A stretch of DNA of 64,000 bases from positions 5,952,001 through 6,016,000 of the forward strand of contig JAAHII010000001.1 of NCBI GenBank assembly GCA_010671905.1. Reading direction: 5' to 3'. Below are positions 61,201-64,000 of this stretch, piece after piece (the stretch's first letter is position 1; every line of letters begins with the position of its first letter). The stretch is from Leptolyngbya sp. SIOISBB (GTDB lineage Bacteria; Cyanobacteriota; Cyanobacteriia; Phormidesmidales; Phormidesmidaceae). The notes below the pieces were generated by a model that worked only from the letters and a program-made list of their open reading frames with translations, was not told the DNA's origin and did no database searches. The position numbers and the translations under genes are program-made.

Positions 61201-63297
61201 ATGGTGGTCACCACAGTTCCTGTGCTTCCTCTGAATTCTCAAGTTTTGCCTGGCCATAACCAGGAAACCTATCAACGGTTGCAGACCGCTGTGCAGGCGA
61301 TTCCACCGCACCAAATTTGGGTGGCAACGTGTGATGATTTGCCCTTGCAGCGGCAGTTGGCGGCGACCCTGGAAGAAAGTCTGCAATCCCGAGGGAAAAC
61401 GGTAGACACGCAACGGCTGTTGGATATTGAGCAGCCCAACCTAGTGCAGCAAATCCAAAGCTGGCTGTCGCAATTCCCTACCGAACGCCCACCGTTATTA
61501 CAAATTCTGGGCATTGAGCAACTCACACACTGTGGTTCCGATACTCAGTATCGGTTTTTGCGATCGCTCCACCAACTCTGGCCCCTCTGGCCGCAATTCG
61601 ATGTCAGCATCCTGCTGTGGATGCCGCGCCCCTGGCTGAAGCAAATCCGGCGTGAAGTGCCCAATCTGGGTCGCTCGGTATTTGAGTTTATGGGGGAGCC
61701 GACCCCGATCACCACGATTCCTCATCAGCCCAATTTTCAAGTCGCTTTTTCCACCGTGCGGGAGTGGCAGTTTTTGGGACAGGTTGCTCCCACCCGTTTA
61801 TCCGAAGATGACCTGGAGATCAGGCCACCCTCTCCCCCTGTCGTTGCTGAGTCAGCAGCCGTCGATCACCATCCGGGAGACGAGGTGGCGGAGTCGGAAG
61901 TGCCGACCTTTTCTGAAGCCCTGTGGCACCAGCTACAAGATGACTTGAGTGACTTTGAATCAGCACCAACGAATGCTGACTCAGCCATTCTGGATAATGC
62001 CAGCGCCGGGCCAGTCAAGCGTCCACAGCCCCCAGAATCGCCAAGCGAGGATGTTGGCGATGGGCGATCGCGGCAGGCCAGTCATCAAACTGCCGCTGAG
62101 CCACTGCCAGCCGCCGCATGGCCGCAGGTTGACACCGACTTGCTAGCCGATTGGGCGATCGCCTTTGAACTGCGGGATCGGGTACAGTCAGGCGACCAGA
62201 GTGCCAGTACCTTAGAAACGGCGATTCAAGCTTACGAATCACTGCAGCCCGAGCAGCTCACCACCCCACAGCGTACGGAGGTTTTGAACGATTTAGGCAG
62301 TCTTTATTGGCTATGGGCTCAACAAGCAACTGCGATTGATCCGTATTTTCAGCGGTTGATGCAGAGTCGCGAAATCTATGAAGCGGCGTTGTCACCCATC
62401 AGTCCTCAGACAGGGGCAGGCGTACTCAACCGTCTCCACAGCAATTTGGGTAGTGTCTACAGCTTGTTGGCAGCTTATCAAGACCCTATACACTATTTAA
62501 GCCAGGCAGTGCGCGCGTTTCATCGAGCTTTGCAATATGCGCCGGTCGAGACGATGCCCGATGAGTACGCCCTGTTGCAGACCCATTTGGGGACGGCTTA
62601 CTGGAGTTTGTCGCAACAGAGTCAAGAGCCGACGCATCTGCATCGAGCGATCGCGGCGTATCAAGAAGCGTTACAGCAATCCCAGCCACAGCATGCCCCA
62701 AAGCTCTATGCCCAACTGCAAAATAACCTCGGGATTGCGCTCTGGAGCTTGGCTCGTCATGAGCGGCCTGTATTCTTGCTGGAACAAGCCATTGGGGCTT
62801 ATCGAACCGCGTTAGCCTATCGCACGTTAGAGGGCGACCCAACAGGCTATGCTGCAACTCAAAATAATTTAGGTACCGCCTACTGGGACTTAGGGGGCCA
62901 TTGCGAAGAGCGCTTGCCTGCCCAGCAACAGACCTGGCGGCAGGCCATTATTGCCTATGAGTCAGCGATATCGGCAGTTGGGTCCGTCCAGCAGGAACCG
63001 CTCAGTTTTGATGTGTGGGCAGCTCACCATAGTGTCGGAGTCGTCTACGATCAGCTAGCGATTACCCTAGCCCCTCAGGCAACAGTGCAACAGCCCTTGT
63101 TAACCAGAGCCACGATGCATTACACAGAAGCGTTGATGGGTTGGCAAGCGATGGAATCAGCCTCTACCGACACTGCCTTGCAAGCCCTGATACGGAACTT
63201 GCAGCTACAAGCCAGATTTTTGGGAATTGAAATGCAGCAGCGATCGCTCAGTCAGATACCCGCAGATTGGTTACCAGATATTTGGCGCAAGCTTTAG
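61201..63297 (+). CDS. Large TPR protein with N-terminal NTPase-like region lacking a P-loop
   Basis: 698 residues. The N-terminal ~170 residues (LLQILGIEQLTHCGSDTQYRFLRSLHQLWPLWPQFDVSILLWMPRPWLKQIRREVPNLGRSVFEFMGE) resemble the later half of AAA-type NTPase domains, but no Walker A is present. A low-complexity acidic linker (about 200-305) follows. At least six tetratricopeptide repeats run from about 320 to 680 (GSVYSLLAAYQDPIHYLSQAVRAFHRAL; HLGTAYWSLSQQSQEPTHLHRAIAAYQEAL; NLGTAYWDLGG). TPRs mediate protein binding. Related multidomain proteins occur in cyanobacteria; the role is unknown. Confidence 0.85.
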   Translation: MVVTTVPVLPLNSQVLPGHNQETYQRLQTAVQAIPPHQIWVATCDDLPLQRQLAATLEESLQSRGKTVDTQRLLDIEQPNLVQQIQSWLSQFPTERPPLLQILGIEQLTHCGSDTQYRFLRSLHQLWPLWPQFDVSILLWMPRPWLKQIRREVPNLGRSVFEFMGEPTPITTIPHQPNFQVAFSTVREWQFLGQVAPTRLSEDDLEIRPPSPPVVAESAAVDHHPGDEVAESEVPTFSEALWHQLQDDLSDFESAPTNADSAILDNASAGPVKRPQPPESPSEDVGDGRSRQASHQTAAEPLPAAAWPQVDTDLLADWAIAFELRDRVQSGDQSASTLETAIQAYESLQPEQLTTPQRTEVLNDLGSLYWLWAQQATAIDPYFQRLMQSREIYEAALSPISPQTGAGVLNRLHSNLGSVYSLLAAYQDPIHYLSQAVRAFHRALQYAPVETMPDEYALLQTHLGTAYWSLSQQSQEPTHLHRAIAAYQEALQQSQPQHAPKLYAQLQNNLGIALWSLARHERPVFLLEQAIGAYRTALAYRTLEGDPTGYAATQNNLGTAYWDLGGHCEERLPAQQQTWRQAIIAYESAISAVGSVQQEPLSFDVWAAHHSVGVVYDQLAITLAPQATVQQPLLTRATMHYTEALMGWQAMESASTDTALQALIRNLQLQARFLGIEMQQRSLSQIPADWLPDIWRKL

Positions 63298-63316
63298 GCC
63301 CCCTCCTGCGACAAAT

Positions 63317-63631
63317 CTAGTTCCATTGTTCGGTCTCTGCGGCCCAGGTACTCATGGCTCGTAATTCGTCCGGAATCTGAGCCTCTGGGGGAAATTCGAG
63401 CAGCGTCTCGCGATCGCCCAAATACCCTGCCATGGCAAAAGACATCAACATCCGGCATAGGGCAATCCAAACGGATTGTTCAAATTCCCAGGATTGATCA
63501 AAGCGCGCGGTATCCGCGATTGACTTGAGCGCCCAAAAATAGCTGTTGCGGACAACTGAGCCTTGCTTCTTATACGCCGGCACGTCATCCTTGTGAATTA
63601 ACAAAACTGATGAATCAAGATAGCAGCGCAT
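63317..63631 (-). CDS. Hypothetical cyanobacterial protein
   Basis: 104 residues: SSVLLIHKDDVPAYKKQGSVVRNSYFWALKSIADTARFDQSWEFEQSVWIALCRMLMSFAMAGYLGDRETLLEFPPEAQIPDELRAM. Predicted helical, no signal or clear membrane segment. The sequence looks like a conserved cyanobacterial protein, but I cannot assign a family. It is convergent with the TPR gene. Confidence 0.65.
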   Translation of the reverse strand: MRCYLDSSVLLIHKDDVPAYKKQGSVVRNSYFWALKSIADTARFDQSWEFEQSVWIALCRMLMSFAMAGYLGDRETLLEFPPEAQIPDELRAMSTWAAETEQWN

Positions 63632-63769
63632 AATCTCCCAACTTTTTAACCCAATCTCCGGCAGTGCTCAGACTGCTAGCCCTCATCCCCTAGAGGGGCT
63701 AAGGTTTTGATACCTTAAGCAATGGGTTACTCGTAACTCTAAGCCATTTCCTCACCTCCTCATAACTCT

Positions 63770-64000
63770 ATGACAGCCGCCGTTTGCATTCAAAATTTGC
63801 ACAAGGTTTACAACAGCCTCCATGTCGTGAACGATCTGTCACTGACCATTCAACCGGGCGAAAGTTTTGGGTTGCTAGGGCCTAACGGGGCGGGCAAATC
63901 GACCACCATTCGGATGCTGACAACGCTGACACAACCGTCGGACGGGCACTTAGTGGTGGCGGGACATGATGTTCAGCGCGACCCGACCGATGTGCGTCGG
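63770..64000 (+). CDS. ABC transporter ATP-binding protein, N-terminal part
   Basis: 77 residues before the window ends. ATG 63770 opens TAAVCIQNLHKVYNSLHVVNDLSLTIQPGESFGLLGPNGAGKSTTIRML, with Walker A GPNGAGKS and an N-terminal A-loop Tyr. The pattern fits the DrrA/CcmA-type ATPases that drive small-molecule or polysaccharide exporters. The rest lies outside the window. Confidence 0.93.
   Translation, partial: MTAAVCIQNLHKVYNSLHVVNDLSLTIQPGESFGLLGPNGAGKSTTIRMLTTLTQPSDGHLVVAGHDVQRDPTDVRR

Overview
The window is cyanobacterial chromosome. The HIP1 octamer GCGATCGC recurs through most genes, and glgC, a NIL-ferredoxin, a TxlA/HCF164-like thioredoxin, a YrhK-like protein and several small cyanobacterial proteins are present. 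The many dispersed repeats, heptamer repeats and C-rich intergenic tracts suggest a filamentous or Leptolyngbya-like lineage; that placement is an inference.

Layout. 1-504: end of glgC. 995-7064: complete peptide-type ABC importer (lipoprotein, two permeases, two ATPases). 7221-10004: minus-strand histidine kinase/OmpR regulator pair plus a receiver-only regulator. 11284-22554: surface polysaccharide locus with five glycosyltransferases, an ABC exporter, a two-domain histidine phosphatase and a sugar-nucleotide epimerase. 22654-36192: accessory genes (aldo/keto reductase with LysR, pirin, ABM protein, acetyltransferases, HipA-like kinase, MarR, DUF6151-like, pentapeptide and NUDIX proteins), many damaged or separated by degenerate copies of an araC 3' end. 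36913-41144: exported protein and two tandem membrane nucleotide cyclases. 41245-47084: a cassette-like island with attC-like sites, orphan genes and a TetR/hydrolase/oxidoreductase block. 47093-50901: intact AraC regulator, small genes and a MATE pump. 51173-64000: ordinary cyanobacterial genes (degenerate receiver, Ca2+-type P-ATPase, hydrolases, gloB, NIL-ferredoxin, thioredoxin, gmk, TPR protein, start of an ABC ATPase).

The strongest unusual signal is the cyclase pair at 37624-41144. One protein keeps both metal-binding aspartates but has lost the transition-state Asn and Arg. Its neighbour keeps Asn, Arg and the substrate Lys but has lost the second metal Asp. Together they could form one complete active site, as the C1 and C2 halves of mammalian adenylyl cyclase do. 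Second is the accessory region, where four decayed copies of the last ~250 bp of araC sit at the right edge of successive gene groups and attC-like palindromes lie just before the intact araC. This suggests repeated insertion next to the araC 3' end.

Three genes (pirin, a sugar epimerase-like protein, a quinone-oxidoreductase-like protein) are each broken by one apparent extra G in a G-run. Either homopolymer base-call errors or real decay could explain this, so these breaks should be treated with care.
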